The position numbers and the translations under genes are program-made. Source: Armatimonadetes bacterium DC (GTDB lineage: Bacteria; Armatimonadota; Fimbriimonadia; Fimbriimonadales; GBS-DC). From it: a DNA stretch of 64,000 bases. Positions 44,802 through 53,389 of this stretch are shown one piece after another (the first letter of the stretch is position 1; each line of letters starts with the position of its first letter). The DNA lies in assembly GCA_001442985.1 (NCBI GenBank), contig LDYB01000016.1:1-64000 (forward strand), read 5' to 3'. The notes beneath the pieces are model-generated. The model was not told the DNA's origin. It saw only the letters and a program-made list of their open reading frames with translations, and ran no database searches.

Positions 44802-47800
44802 ATGCAGAACCCTATTGCAGTGGAATATCATGAGCGCGGTGAAGTACGCCCCACTCTGGTAGTGGGATTAGGCGGCAGTGGTGTGTATACGGCGCGTCGG
44901 CTCAAGCGCCTCATTCAGGAACGCTACAGCACCGAGGGGTTGATTCGATTCCTGTATGTGGACACCGATCAAGGGCAGTTTCAGCATGAGCCAACCCTGG
45001 CGGATGTGGAACCTGAAGAGATGGTGCCGCTGGCGATTGCCCATCCAGAACAGATTGTAGACGAGTGGCGCCGCAACAAAGACCTTCACCCTTACCTGGA
45101 TTTTTTGAACGGGGATGTGAATGTCGGTCTGTTGCGAAACGCGGACGGCGCTGCAGGGATTCGTCCAATAGGACGGTTCGGTTTCCACGCCTCCTTTGAC
45201 CACATCTATCCGCGCTTCCAGCATGCGGTCCAGCGAATCATGCAGGTGGAAGAGCAGGTACGCGCGCTCATGGCGACCGTACCCTACAGTGTGGAAGTCG
45301 TGAGTAGCCAGCCACGCATCTACCTCATCACCTCGCTTTGCGGAGGCACAGGGTCGGGAATCTATTTTGACACCGCGCTGGTGCTACGCGAAATCCTGCT
45401 GAAACAGAACCTCGATGGCGAAATTATCGGGATTTTCTACCTGCCCTCGGTGTTTCAAAATGAGGCGGGTATCTCCCGCTCGATGCGCGAAGTGATTGAG
45501 GCAAATGCGTATGCCGCCCTGATGGAGCTGGAGTACTTCTGCAACGCGAACCATCTGTCTTCGCAGCAGTGGGAAGTGAAGTACCGCATGATCCCGCCCA
45601 TCGTGATTAAGGAACCCCTTGTGGACGAGGCTTATGTGGTGGAGAGCGCAAACGCTGCAGGGCGTTCCCTCGGCTCCAAGTACGAAGTTTTCGAGATGAT
45701 TGCCCGCAGCCTCCTGATGGATATCGGCTCCCCACTGGGAGCGCGGGCACGCAGCGCAAAACGCAACTCCCTGGCGATTATAGACGCCATCCGTTGCCCT
45801 GAAACAGGCGAGCATCGCCTTCTTTCGAGCCTTGCGGTTGCCAGTATCGCCGTGCCCATCCAGGAACTGACGGAGTATTGCTGCCTGCGTGTGGCGCACG
45901 CGCGACTCAGGCAAAAATTTTCGGGAACCGCACAACACGACTTTCACGAAGAAGCACAGAACTTTTTACGGACTAACGGGCTAACCGCCGAAGACATCCG
46001 TAAAGATTTCAACCCTATCCTTGCTGCCTCGGGCAAAGTCAATTTGGACCCCGATGACCCCAAACGCGGCCTCGATCGTGCAAAGCAGCGAGCCATTGAA
46101 CAAGAGCAAAAGCTGGAAGCCTACGAGAAACAGGTTCGGAAAGAAGTGCTGAACAAGGCTAAAACAGCTTTGGAAACGCGCTGTCAACAACTGGAACAGG
46201 AACACGGCATCGAGGGGGCACGCCTATTTCTGGAAGCCTTGCTAAGATGCATCGATCAGGAGAGCAAATCGGCTCTCCAGAACAGCGAGCCCGTGCCTCC
46301 GCTCTCGTGGGACGAGGTTCTTCAGAAAATTGAAGGTAGTTCAAGGGGACTTCGGATACCCATAACCCTCGGTGGAGCAAAGCAACGCCGTGTCAGGGAG
46401 CAAGAAGTGCGTGTACAGAACTATCTGGAACGCAAGGGTGCCAGTGAAGTCCTGCAGAAAGTCGCGGACATTCTGGGGGCAGACACCGATTCTATGGCTG
46501 CCCTTGTCCGACAAGAGCGTAGCCGTCGCGCTGACGAGTACTCAGCCACCGAGCAGATTATCCGCGCCATCGAGGAACGCCTGCGTGAGATCGAAAACCC
46601 TGAGTATGGCAAATCGGGAACGGCGTATCCTTTAGAACAGCTGGCATGCCTACGACGCCATTTCAAGCAATTCTACGACACACACGGCGCGCAGTTCGAG
46701 AAACCAGTGGACATCTATGTCTCAGGCAACACGATTGTGGTGCGTAGCAGTGGGCGCAGGGAAGGCAAAGTTTACTGGGTCTCGAATATGGCGGAGCTCC
46801 TCAATCGGCTGGTTCAGCTGGTGGCAGAGGCGATTGCTCGCCAAATTCGTGAGGCAGCCAATGTGATGGAGTTCCTCAAGCCTGTCTACGAAGAGGAGCA
46901 GACAAGCAATACTGACGATAAAACTTATTTAGAGCGCAAGGTCGAGTACCTCCTTCAAGTTGCGCGCCCGTTCTGGAGCGCGGCACAGCCGCCAGGCAAC
47001 GCCCGGTTTGAGGAGTTCATCGCTGTGAGCGTTCCTCTATCTCCTGAAGATTACAACCGTGCTGAGGAAGCCAGACGCCTCGACGAGGCCGTGGAGAAGA
47101 TTACCCGGCTGGCTGGAGTTGCGTGCGAGCGTGTGCGCGATGGCTATCCGTTCGCCCTGACGGTGCTGAATCGTACCTATGGCGCTCGCGCCTACTACTT
47201 GAAGAGCGTGCCAAAGCTGGAACACAGCTACCGCACGCGGATTCGTAATCGTCAGGTTCAAGCCCACCTGCATCTGGATGCGCGTTTTGCGCAACTTCCG
47301 AAGCTGACACCGCCCGACCCAGAAGCCTACCTCTGGTGGACAGTCGCCCTCAACCTTGGATATGTGGCTCAAATAGACGGGAGGTTCTATTTCGGTGTCG
47401 ATGCAACCGGTCCTCACGCGGTCCCGCGCCCCAGGTATCAGACCCAGCGCGAAATACGCCTTCCTCTCACTGATGAGGCGGGCAACAGCCTTCTGGAGGG
47501 CATCTATCGCGGAGGCGACCCAGAGGCTCTATTGGGCGAGGACTACACGGTTGCTCAGCGTATCTTCATGGATACCCCAGAATATCAGGAGCAAACGAGG
47601 TCTGCCTTTGAAAGCATTAAGCGCGCCGTGGGGCGGGAGAGTCTGATAAAGTCGCTGGAGGAGCTGGAGAAACGGTTGCGGGAGGCAGCCAATCGCGCCG
47701 ATGAAGAAAGCGTTCACTGGCTGCGCAATGAACGCGATCGAATATCCAGTCTCATAGCCTCGCTGAAGGAGGAAAGCAATGTTCTATCCCACAATGGTCG

Positions 47801-47813
47801 TCGCGGTTGGTGA
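44802..47813 (+). CDS. Tubulin/FtsZ-superfamily protein (Tubulin_2-like)
   Basis: This is a 1003-residue protein. The N-terminal GTPase-like region shows a T1 loop GLGGSG (22-27) after strand PTLVV, an acidic T3-like VDTD (53-56) and the tubulin signature loop T4 CGGTGSG (180-186) followed by helix IYFDTALVLREILL. An activation-like domain runs to about 380. A charged coiled coil (about 420-470) and a long C-terminal region (about 640-1003) without known motifs follow. The catalytic T7 NxDxxD is not obvious. AGGAGG lies 7 nt before the ATG, 11 nt after the upstream stop. The family is known only as large bacterial tubulin-like proteins of unknown function. GTP binding is likely; polymerisation is inference. 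Confidence 0.82.
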   Translation: MQNPIAVEYHERGEVRPTLVVGLGGSGVYTARRLKRLIQERYSTEGLIRFLYVDTDQGQFQHEPTLADVEPEEMVPLAIAHPEQIVDEWRRNKDLHPYLDFLNGDVNVGLLRNADGAAGIRPIGRFGFHASFDHIYPRFQHAVQRIMQVEEQVRALMATVPYSVEVVSSQPRIYLITSLCGGTGSGIYFDTALVLREILLKQNLDGEIIGIFYLPSVFQNEAGISRSMREVIEANAYAALMELEYFCNANHLSSQQWEVKYRMIPPIVIKEPLVDEAYVVESANAAGRSLGSKYEVFEMIARSLLMDIGSPLGARARSAKRNSLAIIDAIRCPETGEHRLLSSLAVASIAVPIQELTEYCCLRVAHARLRQKFSGTAQHDFHEEAQNFLRTNGLTAEDIRKDFNPILAASGKVNLDPDDPKRGLDRAKQRAIEQEQKLEAYEKQVRKEVLNKAKTALETRCQQLEQEHGIEGARLFLEALLRCIDQESKSALQNSEPVPPLSWDEVLQKIEGSSRGLRIPITLGGAKQRRVREQEVRVQNYLERKGASEVLQKVADILGADTDSMAALVRQERSRRADEYSATEQIIRAIEERLREIENPEYGKSGTAYPLEQLACLRRHFKQFYDTHGAQFEKPVDIYVSGNTIVVRSSGRREGKVYWVSNMAELLNRLVQLVAEAIARQIREAANVMEFLKPVYEEEQTSNTDDKTYLERKVEYLLQVARPFWSAAQPPGNARFEEFIAVSVPLSPEDYNRAEEARRLDEAVEKITRLAGVACERVRDGYPFALTVLNRTYGARAYYLKSVPKLEHSYRTRIRNRQVQAHLHLDARFAQLPKLTPPDPEAYLWWTVALNLGYVAQIDGRFYFGVDATGPHAVPRPRYQTQREIRLPLTDEAGNSLLEGIYRGGDPEALLGEDYTVAQRIFMDTPEYQEQTRSAFESIKRAVGRESLIKSLEELEKRLREAANRADEESVHWLRNERDRISSLIASLKEESNVLSHNGRRGW

Positions 47814-49740
47814 TATTGCTCACCGCGCTCTGCTGGAGACTCATGCTCTGCTCGAGGCGTTTCGTTCGCCCGCACGCCATATCACGGCGCTTGGCGCGTA
47901 CCATCATGGCAACTATCACGCCATTGCAGTGCCCCCCTTCGGCGATACAGATCAGATGGACAATGCTCTCACCCCATGGCTTTATGCAACACGGCTGGAG
48001 CAGAACATTCATCGCGCACGCTTGGAGGGGATGGAGGTAGGACCACCCTCGGGCTATCTGCTGGAACAGATTGTGCTGATTGTCGACAGCAACGCCTACG
48101 AGAGCGCGCTGGAAGTTATGCAGGAACTGCACGGGATCTGCGAGCGTGCGAACGACCTGGTGCCTGCGCGTCTGTACTGGCTGGTGCTTCATCCCTTCTA
48201 CGATGTCCCCTTGCCCGCTGCCATCTGGCGCGACCATCTGGAGCGCGCGCGCCGACTCTCTTCTCTGCAAGAAGGCACAATGTACCTCTTGCGGTTGGTG
48301 CGCTCAGACGGCTCTAACATGACGCAGGAACAACTCCGGGAAACAACCGCGTACCTGCTTTTCGCAGCGCTTCACCCGGCGGAGTTTGTGGGCGAACACT
48401 GGTTCTTCCGCAGTATCACCCATGTTGATAGCGCCCCTCACACAATCGGATGTGGTTTTCTCACGCTACCGCTCCACAAAATCATCCAGTGTCTTCAAGA
48501 TAAACTGGTGGCTGAGGCACTGGAAACATTACTGATTGGCAACGGCGAAATGCCGGCGTTCTCCCTGCCCAGCGAAACCCAGTTCTGGGAGCGCATTATC
48601 CATCAAGCTGCCCAGGAGTGGGGTCAGGGAGGTGCGGCACGAATTCAAACCCAAGGCTCTCTGGATATGACAGCTACCATCCCTGTGCCTGTGCCTGCGC
48701 CGCGCGCAATGACCACAGCCAGCCTCGACGCCATTACGGAGTGGGAAAACCAGTGGAACGAACAGAGGCTACCTCAGTGGCGCAGCAGCGTCGTCCGTGC
48801 CGCTCAACAGGTGGTTAACGAGTATCGCGAGAATCTGCAAGCAGGAATCCAGCAATACCTCCAGACCTCCGAAGTTTCTCTCGAGGCGCTCAAAGCAAAA
48901 ATGGAAGCACTCGAACGCGAGATTGAAGCATGGCAAGTCCACACCCTGAATCCTGTATCCCCCACGCCTGAGCGGAAAACCGCAATGCGCTCTCGACTGG
49001 AGAAAACCCTCAAAGAGGCAGAGCAACAGAGAAGGAGGCTGTGGCGCCGCCGTATGACCCCAGACGAGGAGATCGTCAGTGCGTATGCGCAATCCCTTCA
49101 GGACTACTATGCCCAGAGCTTGCGGGCAGAAGCTCAAAAAGCAGCCCGCTCAGCCGCCTCCCAGATCCGCGAGGCGATACAACACCAAACTCACACGCTC
49201 AGCGTCGTTCTTGAGCGCATCCAGACCGAGTTACGCGAACGGACGAATCGCGTGCAAACTTTCTATTTGCCGGCGCTTCCGTGGCTGAAGCCAATCGTCT
49301 CCCACTGGGAGCATCTGGCACCCGTGGCTCATTCACTCTGGGGCGATCGCAACCTTCGGGCGCTTGTAAGGCAGTACATAGACCCCAAGCGCGATTTGCG
49401 AGAGCAAATTCCATGGATTACCGAGCAGATGGAGCAAAAACTCCAACAGTGGATGACAAGGTATTACCGGAAATTTTCTTACTATCTGAAAGAGCGGTTT
49501 CCAAACCTACAGAAGCGTGTTTTGTGGTACAACGATAGCATGGCGGCGATGCGCTTTCAAGCAGAGCGGGTTCTGTGGCATACCGAGAAGACAGTGCCCA
49601 TTATGTGGCGTGCAATACCCCCTGAGGAACACAGCAGCCTGTCTGTGAATGCGGACGCCCCCCTCCATGACTGGATTAACGAGGGGGTCATGGGCTACAT
49701 CGCCGTTATTCCGGAAGCGATACTGGAACCCGACTCCTAA
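47779..49740 (+). CDS. Coiled-coil partner of the tubulin-like protein, with degenerate T1-like N-terminus
   Basis: This 653-residue protein is of unknown family. Its first residues YPTMVVAVGDIAHRAL line up by eye with RPTLVVGLGGSGVYTARRL of the preceding tubulin-like protein, but lack the GGxG glycines; no GGTGSG loop is present. Residues 325-480 form long charged coiled coils (TEWENQWNEQRLPQW onwards), followed by a helical Arg/Lys/Trp-rich C-terminus. No signal peptide or membrane helix is seen. It overlaps the tubulin-like gene by 35 nt and has a strong AGGAGG 6 nt from the ATG, so translation is coupled. It may be a non-GTP-binding pseudo-tubulin that regulates or caps its partner. Confidence 0.65.
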   Translation: MFYPTMVVAVGDIAHRALLETHALLEAFRSPARHITALGAYHHGNYHAIAVPPFGDTDQMDNALTPWLYATRLEQNIHRARLEGMEVGPPSGYLLEQIVLIVDSNAYESALEVMQELHGICERANDLVPARLYWLVLHPFYDVPLPAAIWRDHLERARRLSSLQEGTMYLLRLVRSDGSNMTQEQLRETTAYLLFAALHPAEFVGEHWFFRSITHVDSAPHTIGCGFLTLPLHKIIQCLQDKLVAEALETLLIGNGEMPAFSLPSETQFWERIIHQAAQEWGQGGAARIQTQGSLDMTATIPVPVPAPRAMTTASLDAITEWENQWNEQRLPQWRSSVVRAAQQVVNEYRENLQAGIQQYLQTSEVSLEALKAKMEALEREIEAWQVHTLNPVSPTPERKTAMRSRLEKTLKEAEQQRRRLWRRRMTPDEEIVSAYAQSLQDYYAQSLRAEAQKAARSAASQIREAIQHQTHTLSVVLERIQTELRERTNRVQTFYLPALPWLKPIVSHWEHLAPVAHSLWGDRNLRALVRQYIDPKRDLREQIPWITEQMEQKLQQWMTRYYRKFSYYLKERFPNLQKRVLWYNDSMAAMRFQAERVLWHTEKTVPIMWRAIPPEEHSSLSVNADAPLHDWINEGVMGYIAVIPEAILEPDS

Positions 49741-51326
49741 AACAAACTCGGCACGGTGGGGTCAATCCACACATCGAGCAGGGTGGGCTGGCGGCTGGCG
49801 AGCGCACGCGGAATCGCCTCTTCCACCTGTTCGGGGGAGGTCAACCGCTCAGCGGGAACCCCCATGCCCTGCGCCATCGCTACGAGATCGAGGTGGGGCA
49901 CATCCAGCCCTTCGCGCATGCCCGCGCCCGGATAAAACGCCATCGTGAAGCTCTTGAGGATGTTGTAGGCGCGGTTGTTCAGCACCAGAAACAGCACGGG
50001 CGCGTTCTCTTCGCGGGCGCTCCAGAGCGCCTGCACCGAATACATCGCCGAGCCGTCGCCCACCACGCACACCACAGGGCGGTCGGGTTGTGCCATCTGG
50101 ATACCCACCGCGGCAGGCATCGCCCAGCCCAAGCCGCCGCTGGCGGAAGTGTAGTAGTCGTTCTCGCGCCCCAGCCGCACAAACTCCCGCAAGCAGAGGC
50201 TGGAGGAAACCGCCTCGTCCACCACCACGGCATTTGGAGGCAGGTGGCGTGCCAGAGTGTGAAGCACAAAAAACGCGCCCATTTTGCTCCGTGCGCGAGC
50301 CGCCTCCGAGCGGCGACGCGCCTCCTCCACCGCACGCGAGGACATCGTGTAAGAGCGAGCCGGGGCGTTTTCTGCAAGCCACGCCAGCGCACGCCCCACA
50401 TCCCCCACGAAAGCGCGCTCCACAGGGGCGCGAGTCGCCGCGGCAGGGTCGTCCGTAATCAGCATCGCACGCACGCCAGGCGGCACAATCGGTCCCGCAA
50501 AATAGGGATAGAGCAGAAACACAGGCGCGCCCACCACCAGCACAAAATCATACTGGCTCAGCGTCTGCAGGATTCGGGGCACGGCGGGCAACAACATCCC
50601 CTCATATAGGGGGTGATTCGTGGGGAACGCCATGCGCGAGTTCAGCGGCGCGTGATAGACAGCAAACCCTACTTTCTCCGCGAGCGCAATCGCAGCGTCT
50701 ATGGCGCCTGCGCTACCCACGCCCGCCCCCAGCACCAGCGCGGGTCTTTGCGCCGTGCGCAACGCCTCGACCACTGTCTCCAGCCCCTGCGGCGCGTCGG
50801 GTGTGTGAACTGCGCGCAGGCGCGGCGGCTCCGCAGGCGCATCCCAGAAATTCATCGGAATGGACACGAACACAGGACCACGCGGCGGCGTCATCGCCAG
50901 ATGATACGCCTGCTCCAGCGCGTCGGGCACATCGCTGGGGTGAACCACCTCGTAGGCATACTTTACTACAGGACGCGCCATGCCCACAAGGTCTGCCGAA
51001 AGCAGCGGCTCATGAAACAGGTGGCGCGTGTCCTGCTGCCCGCAGGTCACAATCAGAGGCGCGCCGTTTTTGAACGCGGTGAACAGCACACCCATCGCGT
51101 TGCCCAGACCAGGCGCCACATGCAGATTCACCACCGCAGGCTTGCCCGACGCCTGCGCATAGCCATCCGCCATCGCCAGCGCCACGCTCTCCTGCAACGC
51201 CAGCACATAGCGCACCCCCTCGGGCAGGTTCACCAGAAACGGCAACTCTGTGGAACCAGGATTCCCAAACAGATAGCGGATGCCCCGCTGCGCCATCCAC
51301 TCAAAAGCCGCCTCGCGAATGTTCAT
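49737..51326 (-). CDS. ThDP-dependent decarboxylase, benzoylformate decarboxylase-like
   Basis: The 529 residues have the pyruvate-oxidase/decarboxylase fold: PYR domain with Ser25 (FGNPGSTELPF), Glu46 (ALQESVAL) and His69 (NLHVAPGLGNA), then a middle domain, and the PP domain with the ThDP/Mg motif GDGSAMYSVQALW ... NNRAYNIL. Ser, Glu and His match Ser26, Glu47 and His70 of Pseudomonas benzoylformate decarboxylase. The second catalytic His of that enzyme (His281 in GAPVFRYH) aligns with Tyr273 here (GAPVFLLY), so the substrate may differ. GGGGG precedes the ATG. It is tail-to-tail with the tubulin operon (4-nt overlap). Confidence 0.86.
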   Translation of the reverse strand: MNIREAAFEWMAQRGIRYLFGNPGSTELPFLVNLPEGVRYVLALQESVALAMADGYAQASGKPAVVNLHVAPGLGNAMGVLFTAFKNGAPLIVTCGQQDTRHLFHEPLLSADLVGMARPVVKYAYEVVHPSDVPDALEQAYHLAMTPPRGPVFVSIPMNFWDAPAEPPRLRAVHTPDAPQGLETVVEALRTAQRPALVLGAGVGSAGAIDAAIALAEKVGFAVYHAPLNSRMAFPTNHPLYEGMLLPAVPRILQTLSQYDFVLVVGAPVFLLYPYFAGPIVPPGVRAMLITDDPAAATRAPVERAFVGDVGRALAWLAENAPARSYTMSSRAVEEARRRSEAARARSKMGAFFVLHTLARHLPPNAVVVDEAVSSSLCLREFVRLGRENDYYTSASGGLGWAMPAAVGIQMAQPDRPVVCVVGDGSAMYSVQALWSAREENAPVLFLVLNNRAYNILKSFTMAFYPGAGMREGLDVPHLDLVAMAQGMGVPAERLTSPEQVEEAIPRALASRQPTLLDVWIDPTVPSLF

Positions 51327-51374
51327 AGCCCCCGCTTTTCGACGCGCCGTTCGAAAATCCTCTCGCGAACGGGC

Positions 51375-51380
51375 TATAAT
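51375..51380 (+). promoter_or_regulatory. -10 element of the subtilase gene
   Basis: TATAAT in GGGCTATAAT ends 7 nt before the ATG at 51388, leaving no room for an SD. It supports this start rather than one further upstream. Confidence 0.5.
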
Positions 51381-51387
51381 TAGGGCT

Positions 51388-53388
51388 ATGGAACTCCTGC
51401 TTGGCGCATTACTCTTCTGGTTCAGTGGCTGGATGCGAGAGGAGATGCCAATCTTGACCTCGCAATCGCGCGTGCTGGCGTCGCCGACCCGTATTCTGGT
51501 ACGCTTCGTGGACGAAAACGCACGCCAGCAAGCCGAGACGCACGGCTACACCGTCCTGCGCGACATCCCCGAAATCGGCTACACCGTCGTGAGAGTGCCC
51601 TGGGGGCAGGTGGACGAAACAATCGCCCTCATGCGCCAGCGTGGCTGGGTAAAGGAAGCCCATCCTGACCGCGCCTATCAGCCTGCCTATGACCCCAACG
51701 ACCCCCTGTTTCCCAATCAGTGGAACCTGTTCAAAATGCAGGTGCCGCAAGCGTGGGACTGGACTCGCGGCACGCCCCAGGTGGTGGTGGCAGTGCTGGA
51801 CACGGGCGTGGACTACACGCATCCCGAACTCGCGCCGAACCTGTGGGTCAACACGGCTGAAGTCGCCGGTAACGGGGTAGATGACGACAGCAACGGCTAT
51901 GTGGACGACTATCTGGGCTACGATTTCGCCTATAACGACGCCGACCCGATGGACGACCACGGACACGGCACCGCCTGCGCAGGGATTGTGGCGGGCGTGG
52001 GGGACAACGGCTTCCAGCTGGCGGGCGTGGCGTACAACTGCCGAATCATGTGCGTGAAAATTGGGCTTTCCAACGGCTACAGTTACGATTCCATGTTTGC
52101 GCCTGCGGTGATCTACGCCGCGAACATGGGCGCGAAGGTGCAGAGCATCAGCTATTTCAGCGATGACCTAACGCCCGCCCTGCGCGCCGCAACGGATTAT
52201 GCGTGGAGCCGTGGCTCGTTGCTGGTGGTCGCGGCGGGCAACTATAACGAGCCGTTTCCCCTCTACCCCGCAGGGTATGACCGCGCCGTGGGCGTGGCTG
52301 CCAGCACCCAGACCGACCGCAAGGCAAGCTTTTCGAATCTGGGCAGCTGGGTGGATGTAGCCGCGCCGGGGGTCGGCATTCATGCAACGACGATGGGTGG
52401 GGGCTATACAACAGGCTTTGCTGGCACTTCCGCGGCGGCGCCGAATGCGGCAGGCGTGGCGGCGTTGCTGTGGAGCTGGATGCCGAATGCCCGCATCGAG
52501 ACCATCCGTGAGGCGCTGGAATATTCCGCAGAGGTGATTCCCGACCCGCTCGTGGGCGCGTATGTGAACTACGGGCGCGTGAACGCCAACCGTGCGCTCC
52601 AGTATCTGCGCGAAGCCACCTTCCTGCCCGACGGCACAGCGCTCTGGGCGCCTATCCAGCCCACCATCCACTGGATTAGCCCCGCGCGCATGTCCGCCAC
52701 AGGAGGGCGCCTGACAATCGCAGGGCGCTACTTCGGCTGGCGACCTGAGCTGGGGCGCGTGCTGCTGGGGAATCAGCCCCTGCGCGTGCTGGAGTGGACT
52801 GATGGCAAAATCGTGGTGGAAGTGCCGCCGCGATTCCGCCCCAACTGGCTCTGGGTGCGCGTGCGCGGCTATCCCAGCAATCGTCTGTGGCTGGAATCTG
52901 CCCGAACGGCACGCACGCGCCAGGCGGCTCCTGTAGACCGGCAGGTTTCAGGCTACACCGTCGGGGCGTTTGTGCAGGGCGGGTGGCGCGAGCTGCTGGA
53001 CGCTGACGGAAGCGTCATGACCGCCAAAGCACGCGATGACAACGGCAGGTTGACCCTTTTTCTGCTCGTGCGGGGGCTGGACAAGTACCGCACACGCGGC
53101 GCCCTCCGCATTACCTACCGACGCATGGGGCAGTCCATGAACACAGGCGCCACGGAAACGCTGGAACTTTATAACTTTGACAGCGGCAGCTATCCGTATG
53201 GCACTTTCACGGTTGCCCACACGGGCAGTGTGCCGGGTGCGTTCCAGACAGTTTCGGTGGTGCTGCCGGGTAGCCCCTCACAATACATCTCTTACGAGGG
53301 CGACCTGTTCGTGCGCATTCGGGTCCCCAACGCAGGCGCCAGCGGGCAGTTGCTGATAGACCAGTTGCGCATCGAGTGGGAGGAGTAG
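51388..53388 (+). CDS. Secreted subtilisin-like serine protease (S8)
   Basis: This 666-residue protein starts with a short hydrophobic signal (ELLLGALLFWFSGW) and an I9-like prodomain (about 25-100). The S8 catalytic domain follows: Asp138 (AVLDTGVDYTHPEL), His193 (DHGHGTACAG), oxyanion Asn285 (VAAGNYNE) and Ser348 (GTSAAAPNAAG). After it come an IPT/TIG-like immunoglobulin domain (about 428-510, SATGGRLTIAGRYFG) and a C-terminal beta domain. The start at ATG 51388 is leaderless; an extension to 51280 overlaps the divergent gene and would bury the signal. It is probably thermostable and extracellular, but no experiment is implied. Confidence 0.92.
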   Translation: MELLLGALLFWFSGWMREEMPILTSQSRVLASPTRILVRFVDENARQQAETHGYTVLRDIPEIGYTVVRVPWGQVDETIALMRQRGWVKEAHPDRAYQPAYDPNDPLFPNQWNLFKMQVPQAWDWTRGTPQVVVAVLDTGVDYTHPELAPNLWVNTAEVAGNGVDDDSNGYVDDYLGYDFAYNDADPMDDHGHGTACAGIVAGVGDNGFQLAGVAYNCRIMCVKIGLSNGYSYDSMFAPAVIYAANMGAKVQSISYFSDDLTPALRAATDYAWSRGSLLVVAAGNYNEPFPLYPAGYDRAVGVAASTQTDRKASFSNLGSWVDVAAPGVGIHATTMGGGYTTGFAGTSAAAPNAAGVAALLWSWMPNARIETIREALEYSAEVIPDPLVGAYVNYGRVNANRALQYLREATFLPDGTALWAPIQPTIHWISPARMSATGGRLTIAGRYFGWRPELGRVLLGNQPLRVLEWTDGKIVVEVPPRFRPNWLWVRVRGYPSNRLWLESARTARTRQAAPVDRQVSGYTVGAFVQGGWRELLDADGSVMTAKARDDNGRLTLFLLVRGLDKYRTRGALRITYRRMGQSMNTGATETLELYNFDSGSYPYGTFTVAHTGSVPGAFQTVSVVLPGSPSQYISYEGDLFVRIRVPNAGASGQLLIDQLRIEWEE

Positions 53389-53389
53389 C

